Made by a program: the position numbers and the translations under genes
Assembly: GCA_963528625.1 (NCBI GenBank)
Contig: CAURVQ010000050.1
Span: 1 to 5,785 of the forward strand
DNA length: 5,785 nucleotides
Source of the DNA: CALHVR01 sp963528625
GTDB taxonomy: Bacteria; Fusobacteriota; Fusobacteriia; Fusobacteriales; Leptotrichiaceae
Direction of reading: 5' to 3'
The notes under the pieces: model-generated
The model's database searches: none
Seen by the model: only the letters and a program-made list of their open reading frames with translations
What the model was told of the DNA's origin: nothing
Part shown: positions 1-5,731 of the stretch, piece after piece
How positions within the stretch are numbered: the stretch's first letter is position 1
Layout: each line of letters opens with the position of its first letter

Positions 1-17
1 GTTAAATGAATTTAAGT

Positions 18-53
18 AAAATAGAGTGAAACAATAGTTTTGCTCTATTTTTT
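18..53 (+). terminator. Intrinsic terminator of an upstream transcription unit
   Basis: Bases 18-26 (AAAATAGAG) pair perfectly with 43-51 (CTCTATTTT). The stem continues inward through 27-32 with 37-42, including two G-U pairs, to a four-base AATA loop. This gives about 15 base pairs, and the T-run carries on to base 53. There is no T-run on the opposite strand, so it acts on rightward transcription. Stop codons occur in all three forward frames before base 20, so the upstream gene probably ends at or before the window edge; its identity cannot be read here. Confidence 0.85.
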
Positions 54-173
54 ATGAAAAAGAGATTTTAATTAAAATAATTTATATTTATATTTAAAAT
101 TTTTAATAAAATATAAAACATTTTTATAATAATAAAAGCATAAATATAATATAATTTTAAAAGGTAAATAAAT

Positions 174-202
174 TTGTAATTTTTATAAAATTTTATTATA
201 AT
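174..202 (+). promoter_or_regulatory. Sigma-A type promoter for the aminotransferase gene
   Basis: A -35 hexamer TTGTAA (174-179) and a perfect -10 TATAAT (197-202) are separated by exactly 17 bases, the preferred spacing for the housekeeping sigma factor. Transcription would start near 208-210, giving a short leader of about 30 bases before the ATG at 238. The surrounding DNA is nearly all A+T, so matches to -10 elements are frequent here. The spacing, the intact -10 and the position just upstream of the gene make this the best candidate. Confidence 0.7.
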
Positions 203-237
203 ATACACATGTAAAAAAATGAAAAGAAGGTGAAAAA

Positions 238-1386
238 ATGTTTATAAAAGAAGTTGTAAAACAGATAGAAGTGTCAGATATTAGAAAAATAGCTGAAAAA
301 ATGAATGGAACTGAAGATGAAATTAATTTGACAATAGGAGAGCCTGACTTAGAAGTTCCACAAGTGATAAAAGAGTCAGTGGCATATCATGCTTTAAGCA
401 CAAAAATAAAATATTCTCCAGTAGGAGGATTGCCAGAGTTAAGAAAAAAAATAGCAGAATTTTATAATAAAAAATTTGGTGGAAATTATAACGGAGATAA
501 TGTAATTGTTACTGTTGGATCAACAGAAGGATTATCATCAACATTGGAAACGATATTAACGACTGGAGATGAAGTTTTAATACCGACACCGTCATATGTA
601 GGATACGAACCATTAATCAAAATTTATGGAGCGACACCTATATTTATGGATTTAAGAGAGAATGATTTTAATTTAACAAGAGAAATATTAGAAAAATATA
701 TTACAGAGAAAACAAAATTAATAATATTGACTTATCCTAATAATCCGTCTGGAACTATAATGCCTGAAACGGAAATGAGAAAAATAGTAGATTTACTAAA
801 AGATAAAGAAATTTATTTAGTAAGTGATGAAATTTATGCATCAGTTGCATTTGATGAATATACTTCGTTTGCAAAATTTTCAAAAGAATTATATGACCAA
901 TTAATAATTGTTAGTGGTTTTTCAAAATCACATGGAATGACTGGATATAGAGTGGGTTACACTATAACGAGCGAAAAAACGCAAGCACATGTAAAAAAAG
1001 TGAGTCAATACAATATAGCGAGTCCTTCAACACTTTCACAATATGCGGTAATAACAGCTTTAGATCATTGTTATGATACTTCTGAATTTTCAAAAATTTA
1101 TAAAAGAAGAGTAAAATATATGATTTCAGAGCTTGAAAAAATAGGATTTAAAGTACTAGAGCCAAAAGGGGCATTTTATGTATTTGCTTCATACGAAGGA
1201 ATTGAGAAATTGAAAAATTTAAAATCATTAGATTTTGTAATGGATTTATTGGAAAAAGAAAAAGTAGGAATAGTGCCGGGGTCAACATTTAAAGTGGAGG
1301 GATATGTAAGAATATCAATCATTTTTGATGAACCTATACTAAAAGAAGCAGTAAATAGAATTAAAAATTATATAGATAATTTATAG
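238..1386 (+). CDS. Class I/II PLP-dependent aminotransferase, PatA/AraT-like
   Basis: This 382-residue protein is a complete cytoplasmic fold-type I aminotransferase. Visible landmarks are the N-terminal GEPD (34-37), YSPVGG (59-64), the cofactor motif NNPSGT (168-173), SDEIY with Asp197 and Tyr200 that contact the pyridine ring, the Schiff-base lysine Lys230 in SGFSKSHGMTGYR, and Arg358 in YVRIS, which would bind the substrate carboxylate. The SKSH-MTG block and the following QYN segment resemble Bacillus PatA (N-acetyl-LL-diaminopimelate aminotransferase) and lactococcal AraT (aromatic aminotransferase). An aspartate aminotransferase role is also possible, so the substrate cannot be fixed and no symbol is given. 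The start is the ATG at 238, preceded by AAGGTG (227-232) at good spacing. It has its own promoter and terminator and is not part of the pyr operon downstream. No key residue is missing. Confidence 0.93.
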   Translation: MFIKEVVKQIEVSDIRKIAEKMNGTEDEINLTIGEPDLEVPQVIKESVAYHALSTKIKYSPVGGLPELRKKIAEFYNKKFGGNYNGDNVIVTVGSTEGLSSTLETILTTGDEVLIPTPSYVGYEPLIKIYGATPIFMDLRENDFNLTREILEKYITEKTKLIILTYPNNPSGTIMPETEMRKIVDLLKDKEIYLVSDEIYASVAFDEYTSFAKFSKELYDQLIIVSGFSKSHGMTGYRVGYTITSEKTQAHVKKVSQYNIASPSTLSQYAVITALDHCYDTSEFSKIYKRRVKYMISELEKIGFKVLEPKGAFYVFASYEGIEKLKNLKSLDFVMDLLEKEKVGIVPGSTFKVEGYVRISIIFDEPILKEAVNRIKNYIDNL

Positions 1387-1394
1387 AAAGATAT

Positions 1395-1425
1395 AAAGTG
1401 CAATAAAAAATTATTGTACTTTTTT
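1395..1425 (+). terminator. Intrinsic terminator after the aminotransferase gene
   Basis: Bases 1395-1406 (AAAGTGCAATAA) pair with 1411-1422 over 12 base pairs with one G-U pair and an AAAA loop. The T-run is 1420-1425. It begins nine bases after the stop codon at 1384-1386, which separates the aminotransferase unit from the pyr operon. Confidence 0.85.
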
Positions 1426-1501
1426 ATTAAAAATATATTTCATAAAAGTATGACGCTTTGAGTTGTAATTTACAAAATTTTCATATTATAAATTAAAATA
1501 G

Positions 1502-1530
1502 TTGACAACAAACAAAAAACATGATAAGAT
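1502..1530 (+). promoter_or_regulatory. Sigma-A promoter of the pyr operon
   Basis: A perfect -35 TTGACA (1502-1507) lies 17 bases upstream of a -10 TAAGAT (1525-1530). This is the strongest promoter match in the window and lies just upstream of the PyrR attenuator. Transcription would start near 1536-1538, so the whole PyrR binding loop would be in the transcript. The operon should therefore start often, with control exercised after initiation by attenuation. Confidence 0.88.
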
Positions 1531-1548
1531 AGTCAAAAGTAAATATTT

Positions 1549-1583
1549 TTCTTTTAAGGAAGTCCAGAGAGGCTAACAAAGAA
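1549..1583 (+). promoter_or_regulatory. PyrR-binding RNA loop (anti-antiterminator) in the pyr leader
   Basis: Bases 1561-1574 read AGTCCAGAGAGGCT, an exact match to the known PyrR recognition consensus ARUCCNGNGAGGYU. It folds as an upper stem (AGUC with GGCU) closed by a CAGAGA hexaloop, the CNGNGA loop typical of this site. Below it is an asymmetric internal bulge (TAAGGA 1555-1560 opposite AAC 1575-1577), then a lower stem TTCTTT (1549-1554) with AAAGAA (1578-1583). In Bacillus, PyrR bound to UMP or UTP stabilises this hairpin, which stops the antiterminator forming. The same logic is expected here because pyrR is the first gene of the operon. Confidence 0.93.
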
Positions 1584-1627
1584 TAGAAAAACTATTTGTA
1601 TAGTTTTTATTTTATCGCGTATAGCCT
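1570..1627 (+). promoter_or_regulatory. Antiterminator hairpin of the pyr attenuator
   Basis: AGGCTA (1570-1575), which is the 3' half of the PyrR site, is exactly complementary to TAGCCT (1622-1627), which includes the first bases of the terminator stem. An inner hairpin of nine perfect pairs (1587-1595 with 1600-1608, loop TTGT) brings the two together. Forming this structure uses up bases of both the PyrR loop and the terminator, so it excludes both. It should form when PyrR is not bound, meaning low pyrimidine nucleotides, and let transcription pass into pyrR. Confidence 0.82.
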
Positions 1628-1653
1628 AAAACTCTTGATGTTTTAGGTTTTTT
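1625..1653 (+). terminator. Attenuator terminator ahead of pyrR
   Basis: CCTAAAAC (1625-1632) pairs perfectly with GTTTTAGG (1640-1647) around a seven-base loop, followed by six T's (1648-1653). There is no gene immediately before it, and its first bases are shared with the antiterminator. It is therefore a regulatory terminator within the leader and not the end of a gene. Confidence 0.92.
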
Positions 1654-1780
1654 ATTTTATACACTTAGATAATAAAATTTTTAGAAATTAAAATATTTTT
1701 ACAAATGCATTAAACAAAAATAAAAAAACTTTAGAAACTTAAAAAGAATATAAAAATTATTTTAAAAATGGAGATAAAAA
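1654..1780 (+). other. AT-rich leader between the attenuator and pyrR
   Basis: These 127 bases are transcribed leader lying after the attenuator terminator. They are almost all A and T with long A-runs. I see no strong hairpin, no second PyrR sequence and no credible ORF. The only clear functional element is the pyrR ribosome binding site, GGAG at 1770-1773, seven bases before the ATG. A TTTACA at 1698-1703 followed 17 bases later by TAAAAA is too weak to call a promoter. Confidence 0.5.
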
Positions 1781-2302
1781 ATGAAAATATTATTAGATGA
1801 AAGTGGAATAAAAAGAGCATTAACGAGAATATCGTATGAAATTATTGAAAAAAATAAATCAGTAAAAGATGTCGTTTTAGTGGGAATAAAAAATAGAGGA
1901 GATATTTTAGCTGAAAGAATTAAAAATAAAATTTTTGAAATAGAAAATATAAATGTTCCATTGGAAACTATTGATATTACTTATTATCGTGATGATATTG
2001 ATAGGAAAAATTTTAATCTAGATATTAAAAATATAAAATTTAAGACAGATTTAACAAATAAAATTGTAGTAATTGTAGATGATGTTTTGTATACGGGTAG
2101 GACGATAAGAGCAGGACTTGATGCTATACTTAATAAATTAAGACCATCTAAAATACAATTAGCTTGTTTAATTGATAGAGGACATCGTGAATTACCAATT
2201 CGAGCAGACTTTATAGGGAAAAATGTACCGACTTCACGTTCTGAGCAAATAGAAGTTTATTTGCGTGAAATGGATGATAAAGAGGAAGTCATAATATTGT
2301 AA
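1781..2302 (+). CDS. pyrR: PyrR: pyrimidine operon RNA-binding attenuator / uracil phosphoribosyltransferase
   Basis: This 173-residue protein closely matches the PyrR family (about 180 residues in Bacillus). It has the N-terminal ALTRI-YEIIE-NK helix (13-26), VGIKNRGD (34-41), and the phosphoribosyltransferase PRPP-binding motif VDDVLYTGRT (99-108) with its paired acidic residues Asp100-Asp101. It also has the typical DRGHRELPIRAD block and the IGKNVPTS segment near the C-terminus. PyrR binds UMP and then the leader RNA of pyr genes, causing termination; many members also convert uracil and PRPP to UMP. It is the first gene of the operon, directly downstream of a canonical PyrR site, so it is expected to control itself and the genes after it. 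The start follows GGAG (1770-1773). The protein is intact and slightly short at both ends relative to Bacillus. Confidence 0.97.
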   Translation: MKILLDESGIKRALTRISYEIIEKNKSVKDVVLVGIKNRGDILAERIKNKIFEIENINVPLETIDITYYRDDIDRKNFNLDIKNIKFKTDLTNKIVVIVDDVLYTGRTIRAGLDAILNKLRPSKIQLACLIDRGHRELPIRADFIGKNVPTSRSEQIEVYLREMDDKEEVIIL

Positions 2303-2311
2303 TTATTTTAA

Positions 2312-2356
2312 CCTATTTAGAATGCTTATTAATTTAATTTTGACCTTCTAAATAGG
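2312..2356 (+). promoter_or_regulatory. Competing upstream hairpin (A:B) in the pyrR-pyrB gap
   Basis: Segment A, CCTATTTAGAA (2312-2322), is perfectly complementary to TTCTAAATAGG (2346-2356), giving 11 pairs around a 23-base U-rich loop. It has no T-run after it, so it is not a terminator. It shares bases 2346-2355 with the terminator hairpin 2343-2377, so the two structures cannot coexist. If A:B forms, the pyrB ribosome binding site is left free and transcription can continue, which makes it the antiterminator and anti-sequestor of this switch. Being transcribed first, it has a kinetic advantage. The pairing is seen in the sequence; the role is inferred. Confidence 0.68.
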
Positions 2357-2383
2357 ATTGAAAACTATTTAGGAGGTTTTTTT
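2343..2383 (+). terminator. Terminator that also sequesters the pyrB ribosome binding site (B:C)
   Basis: ACCTTCTAAATAG (2343-2355) pairs with CTATTTAGGAGGT (2365-2377): 13 pairs with one G-U and a nine-base loop, running straight into seven T's (2377-2383) that end at the pyrB ATG. The pyrB Shine-Dalgarno AGGAGG (2371-2376) is entirely within the 3' arm. The hairpin could therefore stop transcription at the start codon and hide the ribosome binding site in any read-through transcript. It has more G-C pairs (four) and a tighter loop than the rival A:B hairpin (three), so it should be the more stable state. Bacillus has an attenuator in a similar intercistronic place, but there a PyrR site is present and here none is visible. 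Confidence 0.75.
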
Positions 2384-3274
2384 ATGAGAAATTTATTGTC
2401 AATGGAAGATTTAACAAATGAAGAAATAATAAGTTTAATTAAACGAGCTTTAGAGTTAAAAAATGGAGCTAAAAATAAAAAAAGAAAAGATATTTTTGTA
2501 TCAAATCTATTTTTTGAAAATTCAACTCGAACGAAAAAAAGTTTTGAAGTGGCGGAGAAAAAGCTAGAATTGAATGTAATTGATTTTGAGGTATCTACAT
2601 CATCAGTACAAAAAGGAGAAACTCTTTATGACACATGCAAGACATTAGAAATGATAGGCGTTAATATGTTAGTAATAAGGCATGGAGAAAATGAATACTA
2701 TAAACAACTTAAAAATTTAAAAATTCCTATTATAAATGGAGGAGATGGGAGTGGAGAGCATCCGTCACAATCACTTTTAGATTTAATGACAATTTATGAA
2801 AACTTTGGAAAATTTGAAGGTCTTGAAATTGTAATAGCTGGAGATATAAAAAACTCAAGAGTAGCAAGAAGTAATCAAAAGGCATTGACACGGTTAGGTG
2901 CAAATGTAAAATTCATTGCACCAGAAATATGGAAAGATGAAAGTTTAGGACAATTTGTAGACTTTAATGATGTGATAGATAAAGTTGATATTTGTATGCT
3001 TTTAAGAGTTCAACACGAAAGACATACAGAAAGTAAAGAAAAATCTAAGTTCTCAAAAGAAAATTATCATAAAAATTATGGATTGACAGAAGAAAGATAC
3101 AAAAGATTAAAAGAGAAAGCAATTATAATGCACCCCGCTCCAGTAAATAGAGATGTTGAAATTGCAGATAATTTAGTTGAAAGCGAGAAATCGCGAATAT
3201 TTGAACAAATGAAAAATGGGATGTTTATGAGACAAGCAATACTTGAATATATAATTGAAAAAAATGAAATTTAG
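2384..3274 (+). CDS. pyrB: Aspartate carbamoyltransferase catalytic chain
   Basis: PyrB joins carbamoyl phosphate and L-aspartate to give N-carbamoyl-L-aspartate, the first committed step of UMP synthesis. The 296 residues match the usual length of about 300. The carbamoyl phosphate loop STRT is at 47-50, Arg99-His100 follow the central strand, and HPSQ is at 126-129. The aspartate domain shows Arg159 in GDIKNSRVARS, Arg208 in LLRVQHER, and MHPAPVNR at 249-256. The block GDIKNSRVARS has Asn where Bacillus-type enzymes usually have His just before SR; catalytic residues are kept. No pyrI regulatory chain follows, which fits the unregulated trimeric Bacillus type. The ATG at 2384 follows AGGAGG (2371-2376) at seven bases. 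Expression is likely governed by the hairpin that contains that ribosome binding site. It is followed eight bases later by pyrC. Confidence 0.97.
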   Translation: MRNLLSMEDLTNEEIISLIKRALELKNGAKNKKRKDIFVSNLFFENSTRTKKSFEVAEKKLELNVIDFEVSTSSVQKGETLYDTCKTLEMIGVNMLVIRHGENEYYKQLKNLKIPIINGGDGSGEHPSQSLLDLMTIYENFGKFEGLEIVIAGDIKNSRVARSNQKALTRLGANVKFIAPEIWKDESLGQFVDFNDVIDKVDICMLLRVQHERHTESKEKSKFSKENYHKNYGLTEERYKRLKEKAIIMHPAPVNRDVEIADNLVESEKSRIFEQMKNGMFMRQAILEYIIEKNEI

Positions 3275-3280
3275 GAGGAA
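3273..3280 (+). promoter_or_regulatory. pyrC ribosome binding site overlapping the pyrB stop codon
   Basis: AGGAGGAA (3273-3280) is a near-perfect Shine-Dalgarno that shares two bases with the pyrB TAG stop (3272-3274) and sits a few bases before the pyrC ATG at 3283. A ribosome ending pyrB is already placed at the pyrC start, so the two are probably translationally coupled. It also fixes the pyrC start. Confidence 0.8.
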
Positions 3281-3282
3281 AT

Positions 3283-4545
3283 ATGTTATTAAAAAATTGT
3301 AAAATTTTAAAAAATGGTAAATTTGAAAAGGTAGACATTTTAATAAAGGGAGAAAAAATAGAAAAAATTTCAAAAAATATAGATATTACAGATGAAAATA
3401 CAATAGATGTAAAAGATAAATTTGTAACGGCAGGGTTTATAGATGCTCATGTGCATTGGCGAGAACCGGGATTTCCACAAAAGGAAACAGTTTACACGGC
3501 TTCAAGAGCTGCAGCAAGGGGAGGATTTACAACTGTTATGACTATGCCTAACTTAAATCCTGTACCTGATAGTGTAGAAACTTTAAAAAAACAGTTAGAT
3601 ATAATTAAAAGAGATTCTGTGATTAGAGCTATTCCTTATGGAGCAATAACTAAAGATGAAGCAGGAGAAAAATTATCGGACATGAAGGACATTGCAAATG
3701 ATGTTTTTGCTTTTACAGATGATGGTCGTGGAGTTCAAAGTGCAAACATGATGTACGAAGCAATGCTTATGGGAAGTAAATTGAATAAAGCTATAGTTGC
3801 ACATTGTGAAGATAATTCACTTATAAGAGGTGGTGGAATGCACGAAGGTAAAAGAAGCAAAGAGCTAGGACTTAAAGGAATTCCGTCAATATGTGAGTCA
3901 GTTCAAATAGCAAGAGATATTTTACTTGCAGAAGCAGCAAATTGTCATTATCATGTGTGTCATATTTCAACAAAAGAGTCAGTTAGAGCAGTAAGAGATG
4001 GAAAAAGGAACGGAATAAAAGTAACTTGTGAAGTTACACCACATCATTTATTAAGTTGTGAAGATGATATACCAAGTAACGATGGAATGTGGAAAATGAA
4101 TCCTCCTTTGAGAGCAAGAGAAGATAGAAATTCTTTAATAGCTGGAATTTTAGATGGGACAATAGACATTATTGCGACAGACCATGCTCCACACACATTG
4201 GAAGAAAAACAACGGGGTATAGAAAAATCAGCGTTTGGAATAGTGGGATCTGAAACAGCATTCGCACAGCTTTATACGAAATTTGTTAAAACAGATATAT
4301 TTTCTTTGGAATTATTAGTAAAATTAATGTCAGAGAATGTAGCAAAAACATTTGATTTACCTTATGGGAAATTAGAAGAAAATGAAATTGCAGATATAGT
4401 TGTAATAGATTTAGAAAAAGAAATGATAATTAATCCAGATGAATTTTTAAGCAAAGGAAGAAACACGCCTTACGCTGGAGAAAAAGTATACGGAATACCT
4501 GTTTTAACAATCAGTAATGGAAAAATAGTTTATAAAGAAATGTAA
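3283..4545 (+). CDS. pyrC: Dihydroorotase
   Basis: PyrC closes N-carbamoyl-L-aspartate to L-dihydroorotate in the cytoplasm. The 420-residue length and motifs are those of a type I (Bacillus-like) zinc amidohydrolase. Expected metal ligands are all visible: His56 and His58 in DAHVHWREPG, Asp147 in FTDDGRG, His174 in AHCED, His227 in CHIST, and the catalytic Asp300 in ATDHAPHT. Their numbering is shifted by a constant three to four residues from what I recall for the Bacillus anthracis enzyme. VTPHH and the substrate-binding KMNPPLR are also present. The residue after HVH is Trp59, where Leu or Phe is more familiar; it is not a metal ligand. The N-terminal beta-sandwich part and the C-terminal NTPYAGEKVYG segment are complete. 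It lies eight bases after pyrB and 31 bases before carA in the same operon. Confidence 0.97.
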   Translation: MLLKNCKILKNGKFEKVDILIKGEKIEKISKNIDITDENTIDVKDKFVTAGFIDAHVHWREPGFPQKETVYTASRAAARGGFTTVMTMPNLNPVPDSVETLKKQLDIIKRDSVIRAIPYGAITKDEAGEKLSDMKDIANDVFAFTDDGRGVQSANMMYEAMLMGSKLNKAIVAHCEDNSLIRGGGMHEGKRSKELGLKGIPSICESVQIARDILLAEAANCHYHVCHISTKESVRAVRDGKRNGIKVTCEVTPHHLLSCEDDIPSNDGMWKMNPPLRAREDRNSLIAGILDGTIDIIATDHAPHTLEEKQRGIEKSAFGIVGSETAFAQLYTKFVKTDIFSLELLVKLMSENVAKTFDLPYGKLEENEIADIVVIDLEKEMIINPDEFLSKGRNTPYAGEKVYGIPVLTISNGKIVYKEM

Positions 4546-4576
4546 ATAAAATGAATAATTATAAAGGAGTTGCTTT

Positions 4577-5659
4577 ATGTATAATAAACAATTAATTTTG
4601 GAAGATGGAACTGTTTATAAAGGATATGCTTTTGGAGCAGATATTGAAAGTGTAGGGGAAGTAGTTTTTAATACAGCAATGACAGGGTATCAAGAAACAT
4701 TATCCGACCCCTCTTATAACGGACAAATAGTTACTTTTACTTATCCATTAATAGGAAATTATGGAATAAATAGAGATGACTTTGAGTCAATGAGACCTTG
4801 TATAAAAGGTATGATTGTTAAGGAATTATGTGATACGCCGTCAAATTTTAGAAATGAAAAAACATTGGACGAAGCATTGAAAGCATTTAACATTCCAGGA
4901 ATATATGGAATAGATACTAGAAGCTTAACAAGAAAAATTAGAACAAAGGGAGTTATAAAAGGGTGTTTAGTTTCTATTGATAGAAATGTAAAAGAAGTTG
5001 TAGCAGAACTTAATAAAACTAACTTGCCGACAAATCAAATTGAACAAGTTTCATCAAAATCAATATCTCCAGCTTTAGGTCGTGGGCGAAGAGTTGTGCT
5101 TGTTGATTTAGGAATGAAAATAGGTATAGTTAGAGAATTAACAACAAGAGGTTGTGATGTAATAGTAGTTCCTCATAATATAAAAGCAGAAGAACTTTTA
5201 AGATTAGAGCCAGATGGAGTTATGCTTACAAATGGACCTGGAAATCCGGAAGATGCAAAAGAAAGCATTGAAATGATAAAAGGGATAATAGGGAAAGTCC
5301 CAATATTTGGAATATGTATGGGGCATCAACTAATTTCCCTAGCTTGTGGAGCTAAAACATATAAATTAAAATTCGGGCATAGAGGGGCAAATCATCCAGT
5401 AAAAAATCTTATAACAGGTAGAGTAGATATTACTTCTCAAAATCATGGGTATGCTGTTGACATAGATTCTTTAAAAAATACAGATTTAGAATTAACACAT
5501 ATTGCAATAAATGACAGAAGCTGTGAAGGAGTAAGACATAAAAAATATTCAGTATTTTCTGTTCAATATCACCCAGAAGCAGCACCTGGACCACATGATT
5601 CGAGCTATTTGTTTAATGAATTTATAAAAAATATAGATGAAAATATAAAAAATAAATAA
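4577..5659 (+). CDS. carA: Carbamoyl phosphate synthase small subunit (glutaminase)
   Basis: CarA hydrolyses glutamine and passes ammonia to CarB for carbamoyl phosphate synthesis. The 360 residues fit the family. The N-terminal small-subunit domain (about 1-160) shows GEVVFNTAMTGYQE, DPSYNGQIVT and GIDTRSLTR. The class I glutamine amidotransferase domain runs from about 172 to 355, with the oxyanion loop NGPGNP (219-224), nucleophile Cys247 in GICMGHQ, SQNHGY, and the triad partners His332 and Glu334 in QYHPEA. Sequence is very close to Bacillus PyrAA over its whole length, supporting the pyrimidine-specific enzyme; arginine-only use is unlikely because it sits in the pyr operon. The start ATG at 4577 follows AAAGGAG (4563-4569). 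The usual NGPGDP has Asn223 in place of Asp. It is followed after 72 bases by carB. Confidence 0.97.
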   Translation: MYNKQLILEDGTVYKGYAFGADIESVGEVVFNTAMTGYQETLSDPSYNGQIVTFTYPLIGNYGINRDDFESMRPCIKGMIVKELCDTPSNFRNEKTLDEALKAFNIPGIYGIDTRSLTRKIRTKGVIKGCLVSIDRNVKEVVAELNKTNLPTNQIEQVSSKSISPALGRGRRVVLVDLGMKIGIVRELTTRGCDVIVVPHNIKAEELLRLEPDGVMLTNGPGNPEDAKESIEMIKGIIGKVPIFGICMGHQLISLACGAKTYKLKFGHRGANHPVKNLITGRVDITSQNHGYAVDIDSLKNTDLELTHIAINDRSCEGVRHKKYSVFSVQYHPEAAPGPHDSSYLFNEFIKNIDENIKNK

Positions 5660-5731
5660 TTATGAAATGTATTTTTAATAATAAATTAAAATAAGAATTG
5701 TAAAGAATAATGTTTTAGGAGTGAGAGTAAA

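Noticed and set aside
1..17. Tail of an upstream coding region
   Set aside because: Stops occur in every forward frame within the first 20 bases, so no frame can be assigned to a gene.
1698..1726. Possible second promoter (TTTACA-17-TAAAAA) between the attenuator and pyrR
   Set aside because: The -10 lacks the final T and is part of a long A-run; such matches are expected by chance in this DNA.
3173..3373. 66-codon open frame on the minus strand
   Set aside because: It lies opposite the end of pyrB and the start of pyrC, is dominated by Phe, Leu and Lys as expected from the reverse of A-rich coding DNA, and has no supporting ribosome site or family resemblance.
5672..5692. Imperfect AT-only inverted repeat in the carA-carB gap
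   Set aside because: Only A and T pairs, imperfect, no T-run after it; too weak to act as a terminator.
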